Below the pieces are notes generated by a model. That model was given only the letters and a program-made list of their open reading frames with translations, did no database searches and had not been told where the DNA came from. A stretch of 64,000 bases of DNA, taken from assembly GCF_009910325.1 (NCBI RefSeq), contig NZ_SUMG01000006.1:62001-126000 (forward strand), given 5' to 3'. The stretch comes from Isachenkonia alkalipeptolytica. Lineage in GTDB: Bacteria; Bacillota; Clostridia; Peptostreptococcales; T1SED10-28. This document shows, piece by piece, positions 17,000 to 25,176 of the stretch (position 1 is its first letter; every line of letters starts with the position of its first letter). The position numbers and the translations under genes were made by a program.

Positions 17000-17059
17000 G
17001 GAGGACAGGGGGAGGACAGGGGGACGGAGTAATGGGACAGGGGGACGGAGTAATTGTCC
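17000..17059. repeat. Dispersed hairpin repeat, family A copy 7, internally duplicated
   Basis: GAGGACAGGGG occurs twice and GGGACAGGGGGACGGAGTAAT units are nested, ending with TGTCC (17055-17059). It appears to be a repeat grown by internal duplication, in the roughly 300-base gap between the small membrane-protein gene and the gene ending at 17082. The rest of that gap (16799-16999) shows only the ACAATACTATTCTA flank. Confidence 0.7.
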
Positions 17060-17081
17060 GCTTGAGGGAAATATTTAATCT

Positions 17082-17690
17082 TCAAAAAACCGATGTGATT
17101 GTGCTAAACAATAAAATGCCCAAGGTCCCTACTCCTACAAAAATGACTCTCCTCTTGGGATGAAAAATCAGCCCTAGAAAGACCAGTGTCCCCCAGTAGG
17201 TAAGAGACGAGAAAAAGGGTGCGGGAATAAGGATGCCTGCAAACATCAAAGGGATCTTTCTTCCTTGAGATCCTAAAGTCCATCCTTGGGAGTGAACATG
17301 ATCCCCACTTAAATTAACCACACTCCGAATCAGTTCCTTTAACACTAGTATAATAGAAAAAATATAAAAAATTCCCACTAAAGCCCCTATGATGCCAGAA
17401 AGATAGAGAGCAGGGTAAGAAAAAAGAAGGGTTCCCGCATTTACCAAGGGGGAAATCGCAAGGTTAGGTATTAGAATACCCATTAGCAACATCAGCTGAT
17501 ATACCAGAGGGCCCCGTTCCCCGTAGGAATATAAAAACCGTTGTATGCTACCCACATCCTGGCGAGCCATTAGAGAATAACCGGTTCTTAGAATGTATGG
17601 AAGGTCCATCTCCAATAGAAAAAAAATCCCGACAACTGCTGCCGGGATCAGAATCACTGCAAAGTCAAACTTATTCCACCGGTAAATCAT
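17082..17690 (-). CDS. Membrane protein, possibly TVP38/DedA-like
   Basis: A 202-residue protein with about five helices. The stretch FLYSYGERGPLVYQLMLLM followed by SPLVNAGTLLF and a glycine-rich helix resembles TVP38/SNARE-associated proteins, but the match is loose. The ATG at 17690 is chosen because GGAG lies eight bases upstream; longer frames would run deep into the rhodanese gene. It overlaps the end of that gene by 20 bases, so the two are likely translationally coupled. Confidence 0.6.
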   Translation of the reverse strand: MIYRWNKFDFAVILIPAAVVGIFFLLEMDLPYILRTGYSLMARQDVGSIQRFLYSYGERGPLVYQLMLLMGILIPNLAISPLVNAGTLLFSYPALYLSGIIGALVGIFYIFSIILVLKELIRSVVNLSGDHVHSQGWTLGSQGRKIPLMFAGILIPAPFFSSLTYWGTLVFLGLIFHPKRRVIFVGVGTLGILLFSTITSVF

Positions 17691-18615
17691 CGATGGCACT
17701 CCATTCATAAAAGGATGCATCATAGTTTTTTGCATTTTCATAGCCGGCCATACGAAGTACCAGGGCTGTATGGGCAGACCGAATTCCTGCAGTACAATAG
17801 GCAACGATGGTATCACTCTTTTCAACCCCAAGATCCCCCATTATCGATTCAATCTCCGATTGGGTTTTTACTGTATAATCCAGATTGAACAAATCCGCCC
17901 AGAAAAGATGGGTTGCTCCGGCAATGTGCCCGCCTCTTGCTTCTCCAAAGTCCGTGGCTCCGTTGTACTCATTTTCCGTACGGGTATCCAGCACCACTAC
18001 ATCCTCACGGTTCTCCGCAAGCCAATCCGTTGACACCGTCATGTCATCATTAAAGTTGCTTATTTCAATGTTTGATGGAGTTGGCTCCGTGCCTTCCCGG
18101 GATACTTCAAAATCTCCTTCGGTCCATGCAGGCCAGCCACCGTCAAGAATATGGGTGCTTTCCAGCCCCGCCATCCTAAACATCCACACCAATCGTCCGT
18201 CTTCACCCCATCCGTTGGGATCTGCATACACCACGATGGTCTTGGAATCCTCAACTCCCAGGTTTTGAAACAATGGGCTCAAATCTTCAGGGGCCAGCAA
18301 CACACCGAACCCTTCTCCATGGCTTGCCTCCACATCGGCAAAACTTTGCCATGCAGTAACCACGGCACCGGGAATATGTCCTCCCTTATAAGCGTCTTCC
18401 CCCCTTGCATCAATAACCAGCAGATCCTCATCCTCTAAATTTTCTTGTACCCATTCTACACTAACCAATAGATCGTCATTTATATAACCCCGATCTTCGA
18501 TAGCCATTGTTTCTACAGGTTCTTCTCCATTGTCGGCGCTATCCCCATTACAGCCTGCGAGCAGGGGTAGGAAAAGAAAAAGTATAACCATTATGAATAC
18601 CACACGTTTTTTCAT
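17671..18615 (-). CDS. Rhodanese-like sulfurtransferase lipoprotein, two domains
   Basis: A 314-residue lipoprotein (lipobox LLAGC) with two rhodanese domains. The first (~50-160: VIDARGEDAYKGGHIPGA) has VVYADPNGWGEDGR where the active cysteine would be, so it is probably structural. The second (~190-314: VVLDTRTENEYNG) keeps the loop YCTAGIRSAHT with the catalytic Cys. It probably transfers sulfur from thiosulfate or mercaptopyruvate-type donors outside the membrane. Followed by an overlapping membrane-protein gene. Confidence 0.88.
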   Translation of the reverse strand: MKKRVVFIMVILFLFLPLLAGCNGDSADNGEEPVETMAIEDRGYINDDLLVSVEWVQENLEDEDLLVIDARGEDAYKGGHIPGAVVTAWQSFADVEASHGEGFGVLLAPEDLSPLFQNLGVEDSKTIVVYADPNGWGEDGRLVWMFRMAGLESTHILDGGWPAWTEGDFEVSREGTEPTPSNIEISNFNDDMTVSTDWLAENREDVVVLDTRTENEYNGATDFGEARGGHIAGATHLFWADLFNLDYTVKTQSEIESIMGDLGVEKSDTIVAYCTAGIRSAHTALVLRMAGYENAKNYDASFYEWSAIDDLPVE

Positions 18616-18832
18616 TTAAAAACCTCCTTTGAATGATTTTGATTATTTTTTATCAAAAATATCTTATCACAATATTTCATTTAAGTCATATACTGATTAT
18701 TCATTAAAAACACCTTTAAAATAAATATTTCCTATTATACGTCCTGACACTTTTTACTTTCTAATTGTAAATAAACCCAGGACTTGTAGTTTTCCATAAT
18801 CATTGCAAAAACTGCATCTTCTTAATTCATAA

Positions 18833-19178
18833 TTAACTATGACCTTGAAAAGTATAGGAAGCGGAACTTTCAATCAATTTAGATATACCCTTTTTATGAT
18901 AGGGCATCAAACTCTCAGCGGTGGTTTTATCCATCCATGTAACCTCAGAGATTTCATTGGGATCGGAAACCTTAACCTTGCCACCACGGATATGTACTCT
19001 GAAAGTAACAAATAGTATATGTTCACCCTTGGAATCAAAAAACACAAAGCCGATTTGATGATTTTCGCCATGGCATTGCCGGATTATCGATTAACCAGGT
19101 CAATCCCTAGGTACTAAGAAGAATGGGAACACCGATAAGGATGACTGCGGACTTATAAAGAATGATTCCCGTTTCATG
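18833..19178 (-). pseudogene. Nudix hydrolase remnant
   Basis: The longest frame (70 codons, 18833-19045) starts in mid-domain: FVFFDSKGEHILFVTFRVHI...NEISEVTWMDKTTAESLMPY, the C-terminal half of a Nudix-type protein. Upstream, after GAGGTG near 19190, another frame reads TGIILYKSAVILIG, typical of the first Nudix strand, and then breaks. The Nudix box itself is missing. The gene seems to have lost its middle and its frame. Confidence 0.55.
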
Positions 19179-19658
19179 TAAACCACCTCACTTATTTACT
19201 TGTTTATTTGATTTTACCAGATTATTTGTTAATATTTTATGAAAAAAATCCATCCCCATGGGCTATAGGGATGGCATCCGATTAATGTATTCAATCTTAA
19301 CTTTTTCTTCACTTAGTATAAACTTATGGATCGACGTATCCCCACAGTTGGTAGTTTGCGCCGCCATCCTAGATTCCGTATCAGCAATTGTATGGTGAGG
19401 CTTGCTGCCGCCCGTTGTAGGATGCGGTTTCCTGCCACCTTGTGTAGGGTGAGGTTTGCTGCCACCCTGTGTAAGGTGAGGTTTGCTACCATCCTGTGGT
19501 AGGATGCGGTTTTCTGCCACTCGTTGGCACAGGATCTTTTATCACCTCTATGTATAATTCGATAAAACCTACTTTAAATCCTTTATTTTTATAGTTAATA
19601 TTCCAAAAATCCTTCGATATTATTCGGATAATAAAAGTCTCTTAGATTATTAATTTAT
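19179..19658. other. Region with a minisatellite and no convincing gene
   Basis: About 480 bases between the Nudix remnant and the MATE promoter. It contains the 27-bp repeat array (19395-19515) and an AT-rich stretch. One minus-strand frame of 85 codons (19263-19520) spans the array, but its start lacks a ribosome site, so I do not call a gene. Confidence 0.5.
19395..19515. repeat. 27-bp minisatellite, about four copies
   Basis: Units such as GGTGAGGTTTGCTGCCACCC recur with a 27-base period. On the minus strand they would encode nine-residue units of the type GSKPHPTQG. The copies differ by a few bases. Confidence 0.75.
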
Positions 19659-19687
19659 TTGCCACAGACAAACCCTCGTAGTATAAT
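19659..19687 (+). promoter_or_regulatory. Sigma-A promoter of the MATE-CsoR operon
   Basis: TTGCCA (19659-19664), 17-base spacer, TATAAT (19682-19687). The start point would be near 19694, right before the palindrome at 19698. Confidence 0.7.
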
Positions 19688-19697
19688 GACAAATATC

Positions 19698-19709
19698 CCC
19701 CCTAGGGGG
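19698..19709 (+). promoter_or_regulatory. CsoR-type operator palindrome
   Basis: The perfect palindrome CCCCCTAGGGGG, flanked by AT-rich bases, sits just downstream of the promoter -10. G/C-run palindromes of this kind are bound by CsoR/RcnR-family repressors, and such a regulator is the second gene of the operon. Confidence 0.7.
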
Positions 19710-19732
19710 TTAATGAAGTTAGGAGGGACAAC

Positions 19733-21112
19733 ATGGCGAAGACAGAAAAGAACCTGAAAAATACAATACTGAACTTTTTTAAGGAGACGAAAATTGCAAG
19801 TATCTTTCTCTTAGCCATACCGGCGATCATTGAAAACATCTCCCAGGTAATGATCGGTGTGGTGGATGTATACTTTGTGGGACGACTGGGAACCGAGGCC
19901 ATTGCCGGCGTCGGGGTTACAAATTTGACGATGAACGTGTACATCGCATTTTTCTTGGCTTTAGGGATCGGGACCACCGCCGTGGTGTCCCGGGCCATCG
20001 GAGGGAAAAATCTAAAAAAGGCGGGCCACGCCGTAAAACAGTCCGTGATTATGACCGGAATCATCGGCGGGATCTTCGGGATCCTGAATCTGATCTTTGC
20101 CCGGCGGATATTACTGCTCTTGGGTGCGGAAGAAGGGGTTATCGCCTATGCGATTCCCTATTTTCTAGCGGTTGCGGTGCCCTCGGTGTTCCTCGGACTC
20201 AGCATGGTTCTTGCCAGTGCCCTTCGTGGTGCGGGAAACACAAAATCCCCAATGAAAATCGGTATTTTTGCCAATGTGGTAAACGCCGTTTTAGACTACG
20301 TGTTGATCTTCGGTATCTTCAACTTTGGAGGCCTGGGGATTTTAGGCGCAGGCCTTGCCACCACTTTTTCGAGGATTCTCAGTGTGGTATTATTAGTACA
20401 TACCTTAAATAAGGAAAAAGGAAAAATTCATGTAGCTTTTTTTGAAGACTGGAAGCTGGACCTGAAGATGTTTAAAACCCTGACAAAAATCAGCATCCCC
20501 GCAGCGGTGGAACGGCTGATTATGCGCTCGGGGCAACTGATCTACGGTGGAATGATCATAAAAATCGGCACCGAGGCCTACGCCGCCCATAACATCGCCG
20601 GCACCATCGAGACCTTCTCGTACCTACCGGGCATGGGATTCGGAGTCGCCGCCGCCACACTGGTAGGACAAAATCTCGGCAAGGAGGATAAGGACGAAGC
20701 CCAAAGAGCGGGACTGATGTCGTATTTAATGGCCACCCTTTTTATGGTGATCATCGGCGGGGTGTTCTACATTTTCGCACCCTTTTTAGCAGGGCTCTTT
20801 TCCGAGGACCCGGCAGTTATTGACCAAGTCGTCCGTGTACTTCGAATCATTGCGCTGTTTCAGCCCTTTTTGGCCATTACCTTAGTTACCACCGCTGCGC
20901 TACAGGGCGCCGGAGATACGAAGTTTCCCATGTACTCCTCCCTACTGGGAATTTGGGGCGTACGAGTGGTAGGAGTTTATATCCTAAGCATCCGTATGGA
21001 CTACGGCCTGGCCGGGGTTTGGACCGCCTATGCCATTGATATTACCCTTCGGGGCATTATTTTAATGATCCGTTTCTTAAAAGGAAAGTGGAAAGATATT
21101 GAAATCGAATAA
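19733..21112 (+). CDS. MATE family efflux transporter
   Basis: A 459-residue multidrug and toxin extrusion protein with twelve helices in two related halves: GVVDVYFVGRLGTEAIAGVG and LASALRGAGNTKSPM in the first, YGGMIIKIGTEAYAAHNIAGT and AALQGAGDTKFPM in the second. It exports cationic or organic compounds in exchange for sodium or protons. AGGAGGG precedes the ATG. Promoter and operator lie directly upstream and a CsoR-type regulator follows by 21 bases, so expression is probably triggered by a metal or reactive thiol-modifying compound. Confidence 0.9.
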   Translation: MAKTEKNLKNTILNFFKETKIASIFLLAIPAIIENISQVMIGVVDVYFVGRLGTEAIAGVGVTNLTMNVYIAFFLALGIGTTAVVSRAIGGKNLKKAGHAVKQSVIMTGIIGGIFGILNLIFARRILLLLGAEEGVIAYAIPYFLAVAVPSVFLGLSMVLASALRGAGNTKSPMKIGIFANVVNAVLDYVLIFGIFNFGGLGILGAGLATTFSRILSVVLLVHTLNKEKGKIHVAFFEDWKLDLKMFKTLTKISIPAAVERLIMRSGQLIYGGMIIKIGTEAYAAHNIAGTIETFSYLPGMGFGVAAATLVGQNLGKEDKDEAQRAGLMSYLMATLFMVIIGGVFYIFAPFLAGLFSEDPAVIDQVVRVLRIIALFQPFLAITLVTTAALQGAGDTKFPMYSSLLGIWGVRVVGVYILSIRMDYGLAGVWTAYAIDITLRGIILMIRFLKGKWKDIEIE

Positions 21113-21133
21113 CACTAAAAGGAGGAATAGTTA

Positions 21134-21406
21134 ATGGAGAAACATAGCCATCCCAATCAAAAGCAGCTGATTAACCGAATGTCCAGAGTTGTAGGTCACG
21201 CAGAGTCCGTTAAACGAATGCTGGAAGAAGAAAAGGAATGCAGCGATATTTTAATCCAGATTGCCGCAGTAAAATCCGCGTTAAACAACGTGGGTAAACT
21301 GGTATTAAAGGACCATATGAACCACTGTATCGTGGATGCAGTAAAAAACGATAATCCGGAAGCCCTAAAAAAACTGGATGAAGCCATCGACAAGTTTATG
21401 AAATAG
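21134..21406 (+). CDS. CsoR-family transcriptional repressor
   Basis: A 90-residue all-helical regulator of the CsoR/RcnR (DUF156) family. Cys36, His61 and Cys65 (ECSDIL and KDHMNHC) match the copper-binding triad of CsoR in kind and position; the N-terminus adds His4 and His6. It would bind the G/C palindrome at 19698 and release it when ligand binds. AAAGGAGG precedes the ATG. Pairing with a MATE exporter rather than a copper ATPase is unusual, so the inducer is uncertain. Confidence 0.88.
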   Translation: MEKHSHPNQKQLINRMSRVVGHAESVKRMLEEEKECSDILIQIAAVKSALNNVGKLVLKDHMNHCIVDAVKNDNPEALKKLDEAIDKFMK

Positions 21407-21423
21407 CCAGGGAAAACAGAAAG

Positions 21424-21494
21424 AGGACAAAAGATCCGTCCCGCTGTCCTCCCAAAGCGGACAGCGGAGGACAGCGGGACGGACCTTTTGTCCT
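21424..21494. repeat. Two family A repeats head to head, large hairpin (copy 8)
   Basis: 29-base arms 21424-21452 and 21466-21494 are complementary with one mismatch around a 13-base loop. Each arm is itself a family A unit. It follows the CsoR stop by 17 bases and may end that transcript. Confidence 0.85.
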
Positions 21495-21538
21495 GTGTTC
21501 ATTGAATAATTCCCAAGCGACAAGTTTGTACGAGTGTA

Positions 21539-21964
21539 TTATTCAATATTGTAAACATACATTACATCATCCATATTTTCTCTGACTGCTCCGATTTTCT
21601 CATATAATCCCTTGGCTGCATTGTTACTGTCGTTCGTCAAAACAAAAATCTCCGAACACTTATATTTTATAGCGATATCTTTAAGTTCTTCTATTAATTT
21701 TTCCCCTACGCCTCTTCTCTTATAACCATCAAAAACATCAATGGAATATAAAAACATATAGGGTCTTTCCGTTTGAAAACATTCTAAAAGATAGCCATAT
21801 AAAAATCCGCATGGACTTTTCTCATCAAAGGCTACTAAAAATATATTTTTTTCATCGTTAAAAAACTTCCCATTGATCTTATCAATTTTCATTTCAGCCT
21901 TTATGCATAGGTCTTTGATCAGATCTGTCTTCAATTCTTCTATCCTTGAAATTGTTACGTCCAC
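21539..21964 (-). CDS. GNAT acetyltransferase, AAC(3)-I-like
   Basis: A 141-residue acetyltransferase. The region YSIDVFDGYKRRGVGEKLIE holds the acetyl-CoA loop, and the C-terminal FVLTNDSNNAAKGLYEKIGA resembles aminoglycoside 3-N-acetyltransferase type I. That similarity does not prove a drug substrate. It starts with GTG (21964) behind AAAGGAGTG. A single gene between a repeat and the insertion sequence. Confidence 0.78.
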   Translation of the reverse strand: MDVTISRIEELKTDLIKDLCIKAEMKIDKINGKFFNDEKNIFLVAFDEKSPCGFLYGYLLECFQTERPYMFLYSIDVFDGYKRRGVGEKLIEELKDIAIKYKCSEIFVLTNDSNNAAKGLYEKIGAVRENMDDVMYVYNIE

Positions 21965-22238
21965 AGCCGTTACACTCCTTTACTGACTTTTATTTTTTTA
22001 CTATTTATCTAGTTTTAGCCGTCATTATGGGTAGATTAACCAGTGACCGGTAAAGCATATTGTCCTTCCATCACCCTTGTATCAATGTTTAATTAAGAAT
22101 AGCGCCTTTTGAACCTCTCATGACTAAAGTTATGAGATTCTTGGGAACAGAGCGTACTTGCAGGCGTATTTCTTTGCTTACAGCGGTTTCTCTTATTTAC
22201 CAAGCTATCCCCGTAGTACCTACGGTTCTGGATTCTAT

Positions 22239-23378
22239 TTAAGTTTGTGCTTGTATTCGCAGACCTTCCCTCAGAATATTTTTACTGGCATTGATATCTC
22301 GGTCATGATGGGCATCACAAACAGGACAAGTCCATTCCCGGATACTCAGGGGTTTCTTACCGTCCTTGTGTCCGCATTCCGAACAAATTTGACTCGATGG
22401 AAACCACTTGTCCACCTTGATGACTTTCCGACCATACCAGTCCGCTTTGTACTGTAGCCTGGACACAAACCCGGACCAGGATACGTCGGAAATGCTTTTC
22501 GCCAGTTTATGATTACGGAGCATCCCTTTGGTGTGTAAGTCTTCCATACAGATAATATCGTGATTTTTGATCATTTCTGTACTCAACTTATTCAGAAAGT
22601 CGCTCCGTTGATTCATTACTTTTTCGTGTAACCTTGCAACCTTGCGTTTTTGTTTCTGATAGTTTTTGGCTTCCAAGAGATTGATCCCGTTCTTTGTAGC
22701 CTGTAAACCTCGTCTTGACAGCTTCCGTTGTTCGCGTTGTAGTCTCTTTTCCATGTTGGAAGTAAATTTATGGTTATCGATCTTTTGGCCGTCAGAAAGA
22801 ATGGCAAAGTCCGTAATACCCAGGTCCACTCCAATCGCAGAATTGGTTTTCGGCAAGGGCTGAATGTCTTCTTCCAACAGAAGGGAAACAAAGTATTTAC
22901 CGCTCGCATTTTTCCGGATGGTTGCATTCAACACCCGACCCTTAGGGTCTTGACTTTTAGCGAACTTCACAAGGCCGATCTTGGGTAATTTAATGGATCG
23001 ATCAACAATTCGGATACTGTTATTCACATTTTTCGTCGTATAGCTTTGCACCGGGTTCTTTTTACTTTTGAACTGCGGTCTCTTATTTTGTTTTTTGAAA
23101 AAACGGGAAAAAGCGTCGGAAAGGTTTTTTACTGAGGACTGAAGAGAAATGCTATCCACTTCCTGTAGCCAAATGGTCTGTTCATCTTTTTTCATTTGAG
23201 GAATCATTGCTGAGCAGGCATGATAGGTTAACCCTTTACCGGTTTTAGTATAGGCTTCATTCCACAAACTTAAAAAATGATTGTAGACAAAACGGGAACA
23301 TCCCATGGTTTTGGCAATTAAGATCTCCTGCTCCCGATTCGGATAGATTCGAAATTTATAGGCTTTATGGCGCAGCAC
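22239..23378 (-). CDS. tnpB: TnpB, RNA-guided nuclease of IS605
   Basis: A full-length 379-residue TnpB. N-terminal [14 protein letters not shown], RuvC motifs [12 protein letters not shown] (Asp), [11 protein letters not shown] (Glu) and [11 protein letters not shown] (Asp), and a zinc finger CSECG...CPVC. The catalytic residues are present, so it should be active. Family members cut DNA with a guide RNA made from the element's right end; the predicted guide here begins AAGGCGCTATTC just outside the end at 22109. Ten bases separate it from tnpA. Confidence 0.93.
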   Translation of the reverse strand: MLRHKAYKFRIYPNREQEILIAKTMGCSRFVYNHFLSLWNEAYTKTGKGLTYHACSAMIPQMKKDEQTIWLQEVDSISLQSSVKNLSDAFSRFFKKQNKRPQFKSKKNPVQSYTTKNVNNSIRIVDRSIKLPKIGLVKFAKSQDPKGRVLNATIRKNASGKYFVSLLLEEDIQPLPKTNSAIGVDLGITDFAILSDGQKIDNHKFTSNMEKRLQREQRKLSRRGLQATKNGINLLEAKNYQKQKRKVARLHEKVMNQRSDFLNKLSTEMIKNHDIICMEDLHTKGMLRNHKLAKSISDVSWSGFVSRLQYKADWYGRKVIKVDKWFPSSQICSECGHKDGKKPLSIREWTCPVCDAHHDRDINASKNILREGLRIQAQT

Positions 23379-23388
23379 GGCTTTAACC

Positions 23389-23790
23389 TCATTTCTTTTT
23401 CTGACTTTTTATGTAGCTCCGGATCTGTTCTTCGGTATGATCACTGACGGTTGCTACAAAGTAGCTGGGATTCCATAAGTGGCCGTCCCGAAGGCGTTGT
23501 TTAAGTTCCGGATGTTTTTTAAACAGTAATCTGGCGGAGACCCCTTTAAATGCTTTAACGACACTGGGGATAACGTGCTGCGGCTTACAGTCGATCAGTA
23601 AATGGATATGATCTTTATCGGATTCCATCTCAATAATTTGGATATCGTTATCCGAAGCGATTTTTGCTAATAATTGTTTAACATCTGCATCAATTTTTCC
23701 GTGCAAAATAGGATGCCGATATTTTACGCACCAAACCAAATGGTACTGAATAGAATAGACATATCCGCGTCCGTAATGCATGGTAGCCAT
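23389..23790 (-). CDS. tnpA: TnpA, Y1 transposase of IS605
   Basis: A 133-residue HUH-Y1 transposase. The metal-binding HUH motif is HIHLL near residue 65 and the catalytic tyrosine lies in the RSYIKSQ helix near the C-terminus. It moves single-stranded DNA by recognising the end hairpins. The ATG at 23790 ([10 protein letters not shown]) is chosen because GAGGTG lies before it; the GTG at 23799 overlaps that site. Confidence 0.92.
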   Translation of the reverse strand: MATMHYGRGYVYSIQYHLVWCVKYRHPILHGKIDADVKQLLAKIASDNDIQIIEMESDKDHIHLLIDCKPQHVIPSVVKAFKGVSARLLFKKHPELKQRLRDGHLWNPSYFVATVSDHTEEQIRSYIKSQKKK

Positions 23791-23890
23791 GGGAATCACC
23801 TCTACTTAATTATAACATATGTAAGCGCTGAATACTATCGCAAAGAGGCTGTTTAATGGTTAGATCAAACAACATATTACGGTTGCTATC

Positions 23891-23906
23891 CATCGCTACA
23901 GCGATG
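23891..23906. repeat. Small hairpin in the left end of the insertion sequence
   Basis: CATCGCT ACAGCGATG forms a 7-bp stem between tnpA and the terminal hairpin. Probably part of the element's left end. Confidence 0.5.
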
Positions 23907-24032
23907 CCACAACCGAAGCCGATTCATCTACACGACTAAAGTCATGAGTATTCTCGGCTATTTGATAAATCGAATCCCTCCTTCTTAACTATTCTACAGA
24001 ACCGCCGGTAAATCCTTTACTTTCCCGAAAAA

Positions 24033-24057
24033 AATCCCCTTATAAACCAAGGGGATT
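24033..24057 (-). terminator. Terminator of the aldolase gene
   Basis: Perfect arms AATCCCCTT and AAGGGGATT. On the minus strand the stem is followed by seven T. Starts 20 bases beyond the aldolase stop. Confidence 0.88.
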
Positions 24058-24076
24058 GGGTCTAATTCATTGGGTC

Positions 24077-24964
24077 TTATTGAATAGAAGCCTGATATAT
24101 TTTATCGATGGATTCCCGAAGCACCAGGTCGAAGATCTCATCGGACTGCTCCACGGATAAGCCTTCCAAAAGAGCCCGGGAAAAACTTGCGATAACGCCG
24201 GGGTTTTTAGCTAAAAGCTCTACAGCTTCATCCCGGCTGTATCCTCCGGAAAGGGCCACCACCCGCAGTACTTTAGGGTGATTCACCAGTTCACTGTAGA
24301 AACCTTCTTCGCTGGGGATCGAGAGTTTCAGCATGATCATCTGATCCTCTCCCAGGGTGTTGAGATACTTAAGGATCTCTTCTTTCAGAAGTTTTTCCGA
24401 TTCCTCCTTATCGGGACTGTGGATGTCGATTTCCGGCTCGAGAATCGGCATTAATCCCCCGTCAAGAATTTCCTTTCCGTACTCGAACTGCTGGCTGACG
24501 ATTTTTTCAATTCCCGTGGCATTGGCTTCCTTAATCACCGAACGCATTTTAGTTCCGAAAATATTTCGTTTCTGAGCCCGCTGAAGCATCTCTTCCAGGC
24601 CCGGTATGGGTTTCATTAGTTGAACCCCTTCAGAAAGATCCTCCATACCTTTGTCCACTTTCAAAAAGGACACAATACCTTTTTTCTCCCATAAATAGTC
24701 GGGGGTCATCATCCCTTCCACTTCCCGGTCCATGGTTTTTTCAAACAAAATCACTCCCAGGATTTTATCTCCAGTAAAGGACGGACTGGTCATAATTCGG
24801 GAACGCATTCCGTGGACTAGATCAAACATCTCTTCTTCATTGCTGTAGGCGTCCTCTTTAATACCGTACCCCGCCAGTGCTTTCGGTGTGCTCCCCCCGC
24901 TTTGATCCAGGGCAGCGATAAATCCACCTCCCTTACGTATTCGTTCTTTCTGTTGATTTTTCAC
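24077..24964 (-). CDS. fda: Class I fructose-bisphosphate aldolase
   Basis: A 295-residue cytoplasmic enzyme of the bacterial class I aldolase family, the type found in Staphylococcus. It splits fructose 1,6-bisphosphate into glyceraldehyde 3-phosphate and dihydroxyacetone phosphate by a Schiff base; the lysine lies in MIMLKLSIP, and the family start GGGFIAALDQSGGSTPKAL and MPILEPEIDI are present. No metal is needed. AGGTGG precedes the ATG. Single gene with its own terminator. Confidence 0.92.
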   Translation of the reverse strand: MKNQQKERIRKGGGFIAALDQSGGSTPKALAGYGIKEDAYSNEEEMFDLVHGMRSRIMTSPSFTGDKILGVILFEKTMDREVEGMMTPDYLWEKKGIVSFLKVDKGMEDLSEGVQLMKPIPGLEEMLQRAQKRNIFGTKMRSVIKEANATGIEKIVSQQFEYGKEILDGGLMPILEPEIDIHSPDKEESEKLLKEEILKYLNTLGEDQMIMLKLSIPSEEGFYSELVNHPKVLRVVALSGGYSRDEAVELLAKNPGVIASFSRALLEGLSVEQSDEIFDLVLRESIDKIYQASIQ

Positions 24965-25098
24965 AATACCACCTCATTTCTAAATTATTGATTGCTTTTC
25001 TTCCGTTTCACTCTCTACAATACTTTATACAACTCTGTTTTCTTATATACCCAAGTTTATATGGCGGTAATCAAATTAGCATAAAGGAGACGGAGCAT

Positions 25099-25151
25099 AA
25101 AGGGGACAGAGGTGTTCGGTACCTGATGTACCGAACACCTCCGTCCCCTTT
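25099..25151. terminator. Large palindrome after the TRAP operon (family A relative)
   Basis: 24-base arms 25099-25122 and 25128-25151 pair with one mismatch around CTGAT. The outer part (AAAGGGGAC...GTCCCCTTT) resembles the family A repeats while the inner part (AGGTGTTCGGTAC) is different. It lies 26 bases beyond the TRAP permease stop and probably ends that operon. Confidence 0.75.
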
Positions 25152-25176
25152 GTAGGTCCTTTTGTAGGTCTATTCA

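Larger units (their letters stand above)
22109..23964 (-). mobile_element. IS200/IS605-family insertion sequence
   Basis: An element of about 1.86 kb with tnpA and tnpB on the minus strand. The right end (at low coordinates) has the subterminal hairpin CTCATGAC...GTTATGAG (22117-22136) and would end with TTCAA, + strand 22109-22113. The left end carries a hairpin with the same CATGACTTTAGTC core (23931-23946). Family members make no target duplication. Ends are inferred from hairpins and family rules; the left boundary (after about 23964) is the less certain. Confidence 0.8.

Noticed and set aside
19395-19515. CRISPR array
   Set aside because: Units are directly adjacent without spacers and no cas genes are present.
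19263-19520. 85-codon frame over the minisatellite as a histidine/proline repeat protein
   Set aside because: No ribosome site at its GTG, and the open frame follows from the 27-base period.
21539-21964. Aminoglycoside resistance gene
   Set aside because: Similarity to AAC(3)-I is limited to general GNAT features visible by eye; a drug substrate cannot be claimed.
22239-23790. tnpA of the insertion sequence as the mover of the family A repeats
   Set aside because: The element's own end hairpins have a CATGACTTTAGTC core unlike the family A palindromes, and tnpB presence marks it as a normal IS605, not a RAYT.
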